Shown here one piece after another: positions 1-7,548 of a stretch of 30,354 nt of DNA. This DNA is from JBCBWG01 sp039817205. GTDB lineage: Bacteria > Pseudomonadota > Alphaproteobacteria > Rhizobiales > Hyphomicrobiaceae. The DNA is taken from contig JBCBWG010000005.1 of NCBI GenBank assembly GCA_039817205.1, forward strand, positions 1-30,354, given 5' to 3'. Position 1 is the first letter of the stretch, and each line of letters begins with the position of its first letter. A program made the position numbers and the translations under genes. The notes under the pieces were generated by a model. The model did no database searches and was not told the origin of the DNA. It saw only the letters and a list, made by a program, of their open reading frames with translations.

Positions 1-1553
1 CCAGTTGAGGCCTGTTCGCGGAAGAAGCGCGCCGAAATTCGCCCGTTACGGGTCCCCGTCAGAGAAAGCGTCCCACGGGCCTGGTCAGCAACGAGGCGAT
101 CTCCGGAGAGCGTGTTTCGTCCCTGGGTGACCCGCACGCGACCTGTCAGAACAGCGCGCTGCGCAGCTTGGTCAAGGTCTGCTCGGGCTGCAACCGCGCC
201 CTGGTTGTTGCCGCCCGAAATACGCACGTCGCCGATCAAGGTCGCTCTTTGCGCTTTCTGATCAAGAGATGCCGTCGTTGCGCGAACGGACTGACCGTTG
301 CCTTGGCGGATGGTAACACCGCCGGTGAGTTTCGCCGTTTGCGCTTTTTGGTCGAGCGTTGCTTCAGCTGCTCGGACCTTGCGGCCGTCGGCTTCGTCGA
401 TCCGCACGCCTCCGCTCAGCACCGCGACGCCGCTATCCGGTTCAAACTCAACCCGTGGTGCGTGGGTTGTGCGCCCGCCTTCGACGATGACGACATTACC
501 GGACGCCACCAGCGCTTTCAGCTGCCCTGTGCCGCCAGCGGCTGCGCCCAGAGGGTTGTCTTTGCTGGCCGGTGGCTCCGTCCCATTCGCCTGTTGGCCA
601 GCGGGAGGTGCGGCGACCGTATAATCGATGAGGAGCTGATCAGCGGTAAGCTTCGTCGCCCCTTGGGCGGCGTGGACGGGTCCAATGAAGGTCGCACGCT
701 TGCTCCCATCTTCGATCTTCAGGGAGCGGGCGCTGATTACGATCGGTTGTGCTCGTCGGCCGTCGGCAGCGGACCCTGAAAGTTGCAGGTTCTGAAGTGT
801 GTCCGCGCCGCCGAGCGATACTGACCGGTCGCTCGGCTTCAGAGTGGCGCGGACGCCGTCCTTGAACGTGATCACGCGCTTTTTCTGATCGATGTCCATC
901 GCCCGGCTGACGATTACGCCGGTTGGAAGCTGCACCTCGACGGGTTCTGCGGTTTTGATCTTGCCTGACTTTGGGTTCACGTCAGCGCTGACAAGGCGCG
1001 CTGTCATCCCCTCGGATGACCGGATCAGAATACCGTCGCGAAGCGTCAGCATGTTTGAGGTCTGGTTGAACGTGCCGCGCGTGGCCTCAAGCCGCACAAC
1101 GGACTGGTCGATTTGGAACAGGCGGCCGTCGATCGCTTCGAGTTTGACCGGCCCTTTGACACGCAAGTCTGTGACTGCCCGTTTCGCTTTCACAACATAG
1201 CGGCTGCCGTCTTTATTGAAGCCCTCGTAGCGCGGGGCCACCATGCCGAGGCCGGAACGCGAAATAATAGGGCCGTCGAACGTAAATTTGGGGGCGTTGG
1301 CGCGTTCCGTGCTGGCGAGGCCCAGGTTTTGCACAAGCCCAAACGCGTAGAAGCCGATCAATCCAACGCTCAACCCAGGTAGCATCAGGCGCAGCGTGCG
1401 GACGACCGTGGTGTTGCGGCGCGCGGCCTTAACAGCCGTCGGGCGTGGTCCGTTATGTCGCCGAGCGCCGGATGCGTCCGGCCGCGCGTGCGCCACGTCG
1501 CCGAGGGGTGGCGGGGCAACCGACTTCGGGCGGGTGACCGGCGTGGAAGTCAC
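1..1553 (-). CDS. lptC: LptC-LptA/OstA fusion protein, LPS transport bridge (C-terminus outside window)
   Basis: This open frame has no stop before the left edge, so the protein is partial. Numbered from the GTG at 1553, residues 1-54 are basic and proline-rich, 55-75 form one membrane helix, and 80-240 look like alphaproteobacterial LptC, the inner-membrane-anchored part of the LPS export machine. Instead of stopping near residue 210-240 as LptC normally does, the frame continues. Residues 269-310 resemble the start of LptA/OstA (PIVISARSLKIEDG...), 312-345 are a Gly/Ala/Pro-rich linker, and 346-517 are OstA-like strands repeating about every 30 residues (LDQKAQ at 400 and 430, LDQAAQ at 460). 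In related genomes lptC and lptA are separate adjacent genes, usually followed by lptB and rpoN. Start: AGGA lies about 12 bases before GTG 1553; GTG 1616 is the upstream alternative after a stop. The family call is strong. Whether the fusion is a full LptA cannot be seen here. Confidence 0.85.
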   Translation of the reverse strand, partial: MTSTPVTRPKSVAPPPLGDVAHARPDASGARRHNGPRPTAVKAARRNTTVVRTLRLMLPGLSVGLIGFYAFGLVQNLGLASTERANAPKFTFDGPIISRSGLGMVAPRYEGFNKDGSRYVVKAKRAVTDLRVKGPVKLEAIDGRLFQIDQSVVRLEATRGTFNQTSNMLTLRDGILIRSSEGMTARLVSADVNPKSGKIKTAEPVEVQLPTGVIVSRAMDIDQKKRVITFKDGVRATLKPSDRSVSLGGADTLQNLQLSGSAADGRRAQPIVISARSLKIEDGSKRATFIGPVHAAQGATKLTADQLLIDYTVAAPPAGQQANGTEPPASKDNPLGAAAGGTGQLKALVASGNVVIVEGGRTTHAPRVEFEPDSGVAVLSGGVRIDEADGRKVRAAEATLDQKAQTAKLTGGVTIRQGNGQSVRATTASLDQKAQRATLIGDVRISGGNNQGAVAARADLDQAAQRAVLTGRVRVTQGRNTLSGDRLVADQARGTLSLTGTRNGRISARFFREQAST

Positions 1554-1836
1554 GAGGGGAGCGGTCCTCAAATGTTCGATGCGCTGCCCGGTTTGCGACG
1601 AGTGACCAATAGCCACTCAGCGAGGCAGCCGCGCTTTGGTGGTCGTGGTGGTCAGCGCCAAATGCGGGCGAAATACGGCGCTGCAACATAGATGACTTCG
1701 CCGGATGGGCGCCGGTGTATAAGCGCCGCAACGGGTGCCCACGGTCGCAGCTCCGGTCCGGTACTTTTCGTGCCAAAGACTTTTAATCAGGCAGCTGCCC
1801 GAGTGCTGCCCAAGTGCCACCCGAGTGCCGTACGCT

Positions 1837-2457
1837 TCAGTGGGAAAAGATGTCGAGATCGTTGAACCCAGCGATGTCGAGGTTCACCCGATGCTGAAGG
1901 TAGTCGAAAGCGGCCGTAGCCATCGCCGTGCGATCCTCCCGGGCCAACATAAAATCGAGACGCTCTTTGATCTTGTGCAGGTAGAGAACGTCTGAGGCCG
2001 CATAGGCGATTTGCTGATCGCTTAGGGTTTCAGCGGCCCAATCAGAGCTTTGCTGCTGCTTCGACAACTCGACACCGGCCAGTTCCGAGCAGAGGTCCTT
2101 CAGACCATGTCGGTCGGTGTACGTGCGAACGAGCTTTGACGCGATCTTTGTGCAGTAGATGGGGGCCGTCTCAACGCCGAGATACGTTTTCAGGATGGCG
2201 ACGTCAAAACGTGCATAGTGAAAAATCTTGGTGGTGTCCGGATCGCGCAGCAGACGTTTGAGATTGGGCGCGTCGTACTTGTCCTTTGCGATTTGTACGA
2301 GATGAGCCGTCCCATCTCCGCCCGAAAGCTGGACAACGCAGAGGCGATCTCGACGATTCTTCAGGCCGAGCGCTTCGGTATCGACCGCGACGGCGCCGCC
2401 GAAGGTCAGATCAGCCGGGAGATCGTCCCGATGAACTGTCACGTGTGGCTTCGCCAT
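1837..2457 (-). CDS. nrnC: NanoRNase C / RNase D-like 3'-5' exonuclease
   Basis: This 206-residue single-domain DEDDy exonuclease has all the catalytic residues: D26 and E28 in AVDTEALG, D85 in HYARFD, and Y152 and D156 in YAASDVLYL. It lacks the HRDC domains of classical RNase D. Length and sequence closely resemble alphaproteobacterial NrnC (Bartonella/Brucella type), which degrades di- and very short ribonucleotides in the cytoplasm and replaces Orn in this class. The blocks TDRHGLK and SKQQQSSDWAAETLS are characteristic. It sits downstream of tRNA-Leu (41 bases) and upstream of the lptC fusion on the same strand, the usual alphaproteobacterial order. The older annotation would be ribonuclease D. 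Confidence 0.93.
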   Translation of the reverse strand: MAKPHVTVHRDDLPADLTFGGAVAVDTEALGLKNRRDRLCVVQLSGGDGTAHLVQIAKDKYDAPNLKRLLRDPDTTKIFHYARFDVAILKTYLGVETAPIYCTKIASKLVRTYTDRHGLKDLCSELAGVELSKQQQSSDWAAETLSDQQIAYAASDVLYLHKIKERLDFMLAREDRTAMATAAFDYLQHRVNLDIAGFNDLDIFSH

Positions 2458-2498
2458 GCCAACCTAAGAGTTTGATATCACGCGGAATTCCGCAGAAA

Positions 2499-2585
2499 TG
2501 GTGCCCAGAAGAGGACTCGAACCTCCACGAGGATACCCTCGCCAGCACCTGAAGCTGGTGCGTCTACCAATTCCGCCATCTGGGC
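2499..2585 (-). tRNA. tRNA-Leu (anticodon CAG)
   Basis: Read on the minus strand, the gene opens with GCCCAGA and closes with the complementary TCTGGGC, discriminator A and an encoded CCA. The D-arm contains GGTAGACGC, the anticodon loop reads TTCAGGT (anticodon CAG), and the T-arm contains GTTCGAGTC. The long variable arm (GGCGAGGGTATCCTCGT region) is the class II arm expected for leucine tRNA. Length is 87 bases with CCA. It lies just upstream of nrnC. Confidence 0.97.
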
Positions 2586-2819
2586 CTGAGCGCGACGGTG
2601 TATGGTGGTGGGTTTGCGTTGTCAACGACTGTCGCCGCCCGTTGGCATCGTCTGCTGCTTAGCTTTTGGCACGGCGCTCGGTCGATGCCTCCGTCGCAGT
2701 TGCGGGACAACCGATAGGCCGGTAGCTAGGGACCGGTCGCATACGGCGTTTCGGGGGCGGGACGTGGCGGGGCATCTCATGCGCCCAACGACGACGCGTG
2801 AAAAGGAGACCAATTCTGC

Positions 2820-3071
2820 ATGTCGGATACGAAACGCGACAGCGACGAGGTCCCGACTGCCGGTGGCGCAAGGGAAAGCGATAGGACTGGCGCCCAGACG
2901 GGTTCGCGTCGGACCAAGGCCGACGAACGAAAGGACCGGCTCGGTCAGGCGTTGCGTGAAAATCTGTTGCGCCGAAAACAGCAGGCGCGGGCGCGCAAGC
3001 AGGCGAGCGATGTCCCCGACGCGAACGACCTTGCCGATCCGCTTTACGATGGTGCGCCATCCGACAACTGA
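2820..3071 (+). CDS. Small basic hypothetical protein upstream of murA
   Basis: This encodes 83 residues with no cysteine, membrane helix or signal peptide. The middle is strongly basic (RLGQALRENLLRRKQQARAR, about residues 40-59) and probably helical. The N-terminus is polar and the end is acidic. An AAGGAGA ribosome site lies 10 bases before the ATG. Short proteins with the pattern RLxxALRxNLxRRKxQAR occur before murA in many Hyphomicrobiales; that recollection and the good ribosome site are the grounds for calling it real. Function is unknown. The basic helix could bind nucleic acid or acidic lipids, but nothing shows this. Confidence 0.72.
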   Translation: MSDTKRDSDEVPTAGGARESDRTGAQTGSRRTKADERKDRLGQALRENLLRRKQQARARKQASDVPDANDLADPLYDGAPSDN

Positions 3072-3255
3072 ACGCTAAGCCTGAACGGTCTGACGCGACT
3101 TTGTTTCTCAGTTTGACGGAATGAGCCCGTTGGATTTGCCGTCGCGGCAAAGCATCTGCATAACGTGGACGCCTCATGCTGCGGTTTGGATGGGCCGCGA
3201 TGGCGTGGGGTGGCACGTTCGATTTGGCCATAGGGCATTCTGGGGGACACGACGT

Positions 3256-4548
3256 ATGGACCGGATCAAAGTCGTCGGTGGGCACACACTGAACGGTGAA
3301 ATCCCCATCTCCGGCGCAAAAAACGCGGCGCTTCCATTGATGATCGCGTCGCTGCTGACATCTGACCGGCTAACGCTCAAAAACGTGCCCAACCTAGCGG
3401 ACGTCAATCTGCTCGCGAGAATTCTGCGCAACCACGGCGCTGATCACCAGGTGGACGGCAAACGGCGAGACCAGCACGAGACGCTCGGTGAGACCTTTCA
3501 TTTCACGGCGCGCGATATCGTCGACACAACAGCGCCGTATGAAATGGTCTCACGGATGCGCGCGAGCTTCTGGGTGCTCGGTCCACTACTGGGGCGGATG
3601 CACGAAGCGCGTGTGTCGTTGCCCGGCGGCTGTGCCATCGGAACCCGTCCCGTCGATTTGCATCTGATGGGGCTGAAGGCGCTCGGTGCAGAGATTGATA
3701 TCGAGAGCGGCTACGTGGTCGCGCGCGCCCCACGCGGTCTTGTCGGCAACCGAATTGTTTTTCCGAAGGTGTCGGTCGGCGCGACACATAACGTTTTGAT
3801 GGCGGCGGTGCTCGCAAAAGGTGAGACTGTCATCGAGAACGCGGCTCGGGAGCCTGAGGTCGGCGATGTTGCTGACTGCCTGGTCAAGATGGGCGCGCAG
3901 ATCGACGGTATCGGCACGTCAACGCTCGTCATCCAGGGCCGTCCGGAATTGAACGGTGCGGTGCATAGTGTTCTGCCGGACCGCATCGAAACAGGGACGT
4001 TCGCCATGGCCGTTGCGGCGGCTGGCGGCGATGTTGAGTTGGTTGGCGCGAGGGTCGATCTGCTCGATGCGGCGCTGGAGCAACTTGGCCATGCCGGTGT
4101 TGAGATCGCTGGCAGCGATCGTGGCATCCGCGTCAAACGCAACGGCGCCGGTCTGGAGCCGTTGACGCTTGAGACGCAGCCGTTTCCCGGCTTCCCAACC
4201 GATCTTCAGGCGCAAATTATGGCGCTGATGCTGAAGGCGCAGGGCACGAGCGTGATCCGGGAGACGATTTTCGAAAACCGCTTTCTGCACGTGCAGGAGC
4301 TTGCGCGGCTTGGGGCAGACATTCAGTTGAACAATGATACGGCAACCGTCCGCGGTGTGAAAAAGTTGATTGGTGCGCCCGTGATGGCGACCGATCTCAG
4401 GGCATCCGTCTCGCTAGTCATTGCTGGACTGGTTGCCGACGGTGAGACGATGATCAGTCGCGTTTATCACCTGGACCGTGGTTTTGAGCAGTTGGAACAG
4501 AAACTCGCAAACTGCGGTGCTGAGATTGAGCGGATTGCGTCAGGTTGA
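3256..4548 (+). CDS. murA: UDP-N-acetylglucosamine 1-carboxyvinyltransferase MurA
   Basis: This 430-residue enzyme transfers enolpyruvate from PEP to UDP-GlcNAc, the first committed step of peptidoglycan synthesis in the cytoplasm. K22 lies in SGAKNAAL, and the catalytic loop LPGGCAIGTRPVDLH carries C126, the residue attacked by fosfomycin in the family. FPGFPTDLQAQ holds the conserved aspartate near the C-terminal domain. The frame is open back to 3121, but the ATG at 3256 starts exactly where MurA homology begins (MDRIKVVGG), so I prefer it. Length is slightly above the 419 of E. coli. It lies between the small basic gene and the DUF2948 gene on the same strand. Confidence 0.97.
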   Translation: MDRIKVVGGHTLNGEIPISGAKNAALPLMIASLLTSDRLTLKNVPNLADVNLLARILRNHGADHQVDGKRRDQHETLGETFHFTARDIVDTTAPYEMVSRMRASFWVLGPLLGRMHEARVSLPGGCAIGTRPVDLHLMGLKALGAEIDIESGYVVARAPRGLVGNRIVFPKVSVGATHNVLMAAVLAKGETVIENAAREPEVGDVADCLVKMGAQIDGIGTSTLVIQGRPELNGAVHSVLPDRIETGTFAMAVAAAGGDVELVGARVDLLDAALEQLGHAGVEIAGSDRGIRVKRNGAGLEPLTLETQPFPGFPTDLQAQIMALMLKAQGTSVIRETIFENRFLHVQELARLGADIQLNNDTATVRGVKKLIGAPVMATDLRASVSLVIAGLVADGETMISRVYHLDRGFEQLEQKLANCGAEIERIASG

Positions 4549-4631
4549 TGAGCGCCGCCAAAAAGGTTGCCGACTGATCGCCTGATGCTTCTGACAACAG
4601 CAAACTGCGGTTTCATGAGATCGCGATCCTG

Positions 4632-5111
4632 ATGCCTGAACTCAAACTCCTCGCGCTCGATGCCGACGACTTGAATGTCGTCTCGGCGCATCTGCAAGAC
4701 GCGGTCGCACGCGTTTCCGATTTGGCTTACCTGCCGACGGATAAACGGTTTGTTGCGATGGTGAACCGCTTCGACTGGCTTGGGGCGGAAGAGATGGGCT
4801 CCGGGTCGTCCTGGGGGCGGCGCAAAAAGAGCTTTGAGCGACGGCAAACAGCACTCAGGTTTGATCGTGTTCAAAGTGCGCGCCACCAAGGTCTCGATCT
4901 CACGGACACACGGCGGGTCTTATCGCTGCTCGCAATTCAGTTTGAGCCAAGTGGCGAAGAGCGACCCGATGGCCGCGTCACCCTTGTCTTTTCGGGCGCC
5001 TGTGCGATTGCTCTCGAGGTCGAGTGTATCGAGTGCGAAATGCGTGACCTTGGTGCGGCCTGGGTGACCGGATCACGGCCGACGCACGCGGGCGATGACA
5101 GCTCCGCTTAG
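4632..5111 (+). CDS. DUF2948 family protein
   Basis: This 159-residue soluble protein begins LKLLALDADDLNVVSAHLQD and contains LPTDKRFVAMVNRFDW and FSGACAIALEVECIECEM. These are hallmarks of DUF2948, a small family restricted mainly to Alphaproteobacteria and often found between murA and hisD, as here. No catalytic motif, signal peptide or membrane segment is visible. The function is unknown. The start at 4632 fits the family N-terminus, and the gap to murA is 83 bases, so co-transcription with murA and hisD is plausible. Confidence 0.88.
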   Translation: MPELKLLALDADDLNVVSAHLQDAVARVSDLAYLPTDKRFVAMVNRFDWLGAEEMGSGSSWGRRKKSFERRQTALRFDRVQSARHQGLDLTDTRRVLSLLAIQFEPSGEERPDGRVTLVFSGACAIALEVECIECEMRDLGAAWVTGSRPTHAGDDSSA

Positions 5112-5240
5112 GTCCGGTCGGTGCGTGGCACGACGTCTGTGCAGCCTGCGATCGCGCCTCGGAGCGACTGTCGAGCGCTCTCGATCAATGAAAGCCGGTC
5201 GCGATTTGGGCGATAGTAGATTGGGTGAAGGACGGGCCGG

Positions 5241-6566
5241 ATGGCGCAAAGACTCATTTCATCGGCGCCGAATTTCGGTGCGCAGTTCCAGGCATTTCTC
5301 GATCTGAAGCGCGAGGTTTCAGACGATGTCGATAAAGCGGTTCGTGGCATCCTAACCGATGTTCGTGAGCGCGGTGATGCGGCGCTCGTTGCACTCACCG
5401 AAAAGTTCGATCGCCTCGCGCTGACGCCGGAACGTTTGCGAATTTCAGACGCTGAGCGCGCCGATGCGGTTGCGAACTGTCCGCTCGATGCTCTGGAGGC
5501 TTTGAAGTTTGCGCACGCGCGAATTGAAAAGCATCACCGGCGCCAGAAGCCTGCGGACGATCACTATGTCGACGATCTTGGTGTCACGCTTGGAACACGC
5601 TGGACGGCCGTTGAAGCGGCCGGACTTTACGTGCCGGGCGGGCTTGCCTCCTATCCAAGCTCAGTTCTGATGAATGCGGTCCCAGCCCGTGTCGCCGGTG
5701 TCCCGCGGGTTGTGATGGTTGTGCCGAGCCCCGGCGGCACGCTCAATCCGCTGGTTCTTGCGGCAGCTGACATTGCAGGTGTCGACGAGATTTATCGGAT
5801 CGGCGGTGCGCAGGCGATTGCAGCATTGGCGTTTGGCACCGAGACGATCGCGCCCGTTGCCAAGATTGTCGGGCCTGGAAATGCGTTTGTCGCGGCCGCG
5901 AAACGACAGGTGTTTGGAGCCGTTGGGATCGACAGCGTTGCGGGTCCGTCCGAGGTGCTGGTGATTGCCGACCGGCACAATGATCCGGCATGGATTGCAG
6001 CTGATCTTTTGGCACAAGCTGAACATGACACGGCGGCTCAGTCGATCTTGATGACGGATGATGCAGCGTTTGCCGACGCCGTCGAGGTCGAGGTATCGCG
6101 TCAGTTGTCAGACCTCCCGCGCGGCAACATTGCTGGGGAAAGCTGGCAGACGTTTGGCGGTGTCATTCTGGTCGAGAGCCTGACGGCTGAGGCCCCTCGT
6201 TTGGCCGATCGCATTGCCGCCGAGCACTTGGAAATCGCAACGGCCGATGCCGACGCGTTAGCTGCCCGGATCCGAAACGCAGGCGCTATTTTTCTCGGCG
6301 CCCACACGCCGGAAGTCATCGGCGACTACGTTTCGGGTTCAAACCACGTGCTGCCGACGGCGCGCAGTGCGAAGTATGCCTCTGGCCTTGGCGTTCTCGA
6401 CTTCATGAAACGTACGTCGCTCTTGAAACTCAACGAAGCGTCGCTGAGTGCGCTCGCGGGTCCGGCGATGAAGTTGGCGCGCGCCGAAGGTCTGGAAGCG
6501 CATCGCAGGTCCGTTGAAATCCGGCTCGCACCTCGAGCGGTGTCTCGCGATCATGGCGTGGATTGA
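5241..6566 (+). CDS. hisD: Histidinol dehydrogenase
   Basis: This 441-residue enzyme carries out the last two steps of histidine synthesis, oxidising L-histidinol to L-histidine with two NAD+ in the cytoplasm. The zinc ligands appear as Q259 and H262 (AQAEHD), D362 (GDYVSGSNH) and H421 (LEAHRRSV). E328 and H329 in AAEHLEI are the catalytic pair. GLYVPGG and KIVGPGNAFVAAAKR are also family signatures. Length is normal. It begins 129 bases after the DUF2948 gene and is followed after 3 bases by the UPF0262 gene, so these two are surely one transcription unit. No histidine attenuator was recognised upstream. Confidence 0.98.
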   Translation: MAQRLISSAPNFGAQFQAFLDLKREVSDDVDKAVRGILTDVRERGDAALVALTEKFDRLALTPERLRISDAERADAVANCPLDALEALKFAHARIEKHHRRQKPADDHYVDDLGVTLGTRWTAVEAAGLYVPGGLASYPSSVLMNAVPARVAGVPRVVMVVPSPGGTLNPLVLAAADIAGVDEIYRIGGAQAIAALAFGTETIAPVAKIVGPGNAFVAAAKRQVFGAVGIDSVAGPSEVLVIADRHNDPAWIAADLLAQAEHDTAAQSILMTDDAAFADAVEVEVSRQLSDLPRGNIAGESWQTFGGVILVESLTAEAPRLADRIAAEHLEIATADADALAARIRNAGAIFLGAHTPEVIGDYVSGSNHVLPTARSAKYASGLGVLDFMKRTSLLKLNEASLSALAGPAMKLARAEGLEAHRRSVEIRLAPRAVSRDHGVD

Positions 6567-6569
6567 TCG

Positions 6570-7073
6570 ATGTCTGAGATCGAACCGGACGCGATACCGC
6601 ACGGACCCACAAAGAAGCTGATCGGCATTGAGCTCGACGAAAACTCCATTCGTCGGAACAATTCCAACGTCGAACACGAGCGCAAAGTTGCGATCTACGA
6701 CCTGCTCGATGAGAACGCATTCGCCCTCGCGAGCGGCCATGACGGTCCCTATCGCTTGAAGCTCGCGATGATTGACGAACGCCTCGTGTTCCAGGTCATG
6801 GATGAAACAGGCGCTGACCTCATGACCCACGTCCTGGCGCTGTCCCCGTTTCGCCGCGTCATGCGCGATTACTTCACCGTCTGCGACAGCTATTACGAGG
6901 CCATCAAGACGGCGCCGCCCTCTCGGATCCAAGCCATCGATATGGGCCGACGCGGCCTCCACGATGAAGGCAGCCGTATTCTGATCGAACGGCTCGATGG
7001 GAAAATCGCTTTAGACACCGGCACGGCGCGACGGCTTTTCACGCTGATCTGCGCGCTGCGGTCGAAAGGCTGA
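6570..7073 (+). CDS. UPF0262 family protein
   Basis: This 167-residue soluble protein contains LIGIELDENSI, NVEHERKVAIYDLL, LALSPFRRVMRDYF and IQAIDMGRRGLHDEGS, matching UPF0262, an uncharacterised family conserved in Alphaproteobacteria. It has no signal peptide, membrane helix or recognised catalytic motif. The ATG follows the hisD stop by 3 bases, and the next gene's GTG follows its own stop by 2 bases, so translation of the three is probably coupled. The order hisD-UPF0262-phosphatase is a known alphaproteobacterial arrangement, but the biological link is not established. Confidence 0.93.
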   Translation: MSEIEPDAIPHGPTKKLIGIELDENSIRRNNSNVEHERKVAIYDLLDENAFALASGHDGPYRLKLAMIDERLVFQVMDETGADLMTHVLALSPFRRVMRDYFTVCDSYYEAIKTAPPSRIQAIDMGRRGLHDEGSRILIERLDGKIALDTGTARRLFTLICALRSKG

Positions 7074-7075
7074 TC

Positions 7076-7534
7076 GTGGGTGGCGGACACGAACTTCCAA
7101 GCGCGGTTCTGTTCGCATGCACGATGAATGCCGTGCGCTCACCCATGGCGGCTGCAATCCTCAACCATCTTACACGCCGCCGTTGTTACGTGGCATCGGC
7201 TGGTGTCCGCGCTGGCGACCCGGATGGGTTTGCGATCTCTGCCATGGATGAGATCGGGATTGATATGTCGACGCATACGCCGCACACGCTGGATGAGCTC
7301 CACGACACAAGCTTCGATCTCATCGTTACGCTGTCGCCCGAAGCGCATCATACGGCGTTGGAGTTGACCCGGACGTTGGCTGTCGATGTTGAGTATTGGC
7401 CAACGTTCGATCCGTCGCTGATGAACCATGAGGCGCGTCGCGACGAAATTTTGGAGCACTACCGCAAGGTCCGTGATCAGCTTTTTCAATCTGTAAAGAT
7501 GCGGTTCCAGCTGACGGGCGGCCCGGACGTCTGA
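7076..7534 (+). CDS. Low-molecular-weight protein-tyrosine-phosphatase / arsenate reductase-like protein
   Basis: This 152-residue protein has the LMW-PTP P-loop FACTMNAVRSPMA, with nucleophile C15, R21 (the CX5R signature) and S22. The general-acid loop TFDP carries D112-P113. The fold family includes protein-tyrosine phosphatases and thioredoxin-type arsenate reductases. The AVR in place of the usual xCR removes the second P-loop cysteine, so I lean toward phosphatase activity, without proof. It starts at a GTG 2 bases after UPF0262, so it belongs to the hisD operon. It converges with the minus-strand cyclase gene 14 bases downstream, with no clear bidirectional terminator seen. Confidence 0.88.
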   Translation: MGGGHELPSAVLFACTMNAVRSPMAAAILNHLTRRRCYVASAGVRAGDPDGFAISAMDEIGIDMSTHTPHTLDELHDTSFDLIVTLSPEAHHTALELTRTLAVDVEYWPTFDPSLMNHEARRDEILEHYRKVRDQLFQSVKMRFQLTGGPDV

Positions 7535-7548
7535 GCCGCATGGGTCCA

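Noticed and set aside
168..779. Plus-strand open frame of about 200 residues
   Set aside because: It lies wholly opposite the lptC-lptA fusion, has no ribosome site and its translation resembles no family.
2482..2493. GCGGAATTCCGC palindrome after tRNA-Leu as a terminator
   Set aside because: It gives only a 4-bp stem with a 4-base loop and no T-run on the minus strand.
3121..3255. 45-residue N-terminal extension of murA
   Set aside because: The extension has no family resemblance and MurA homology starts exactly at ATG 3256.
2659..3285. Minus-strand frame of about 208 residues
   Set aside because: It lies opposite the small basic gene and the start of murA, and its composition is typical of a GC-rich shadow.
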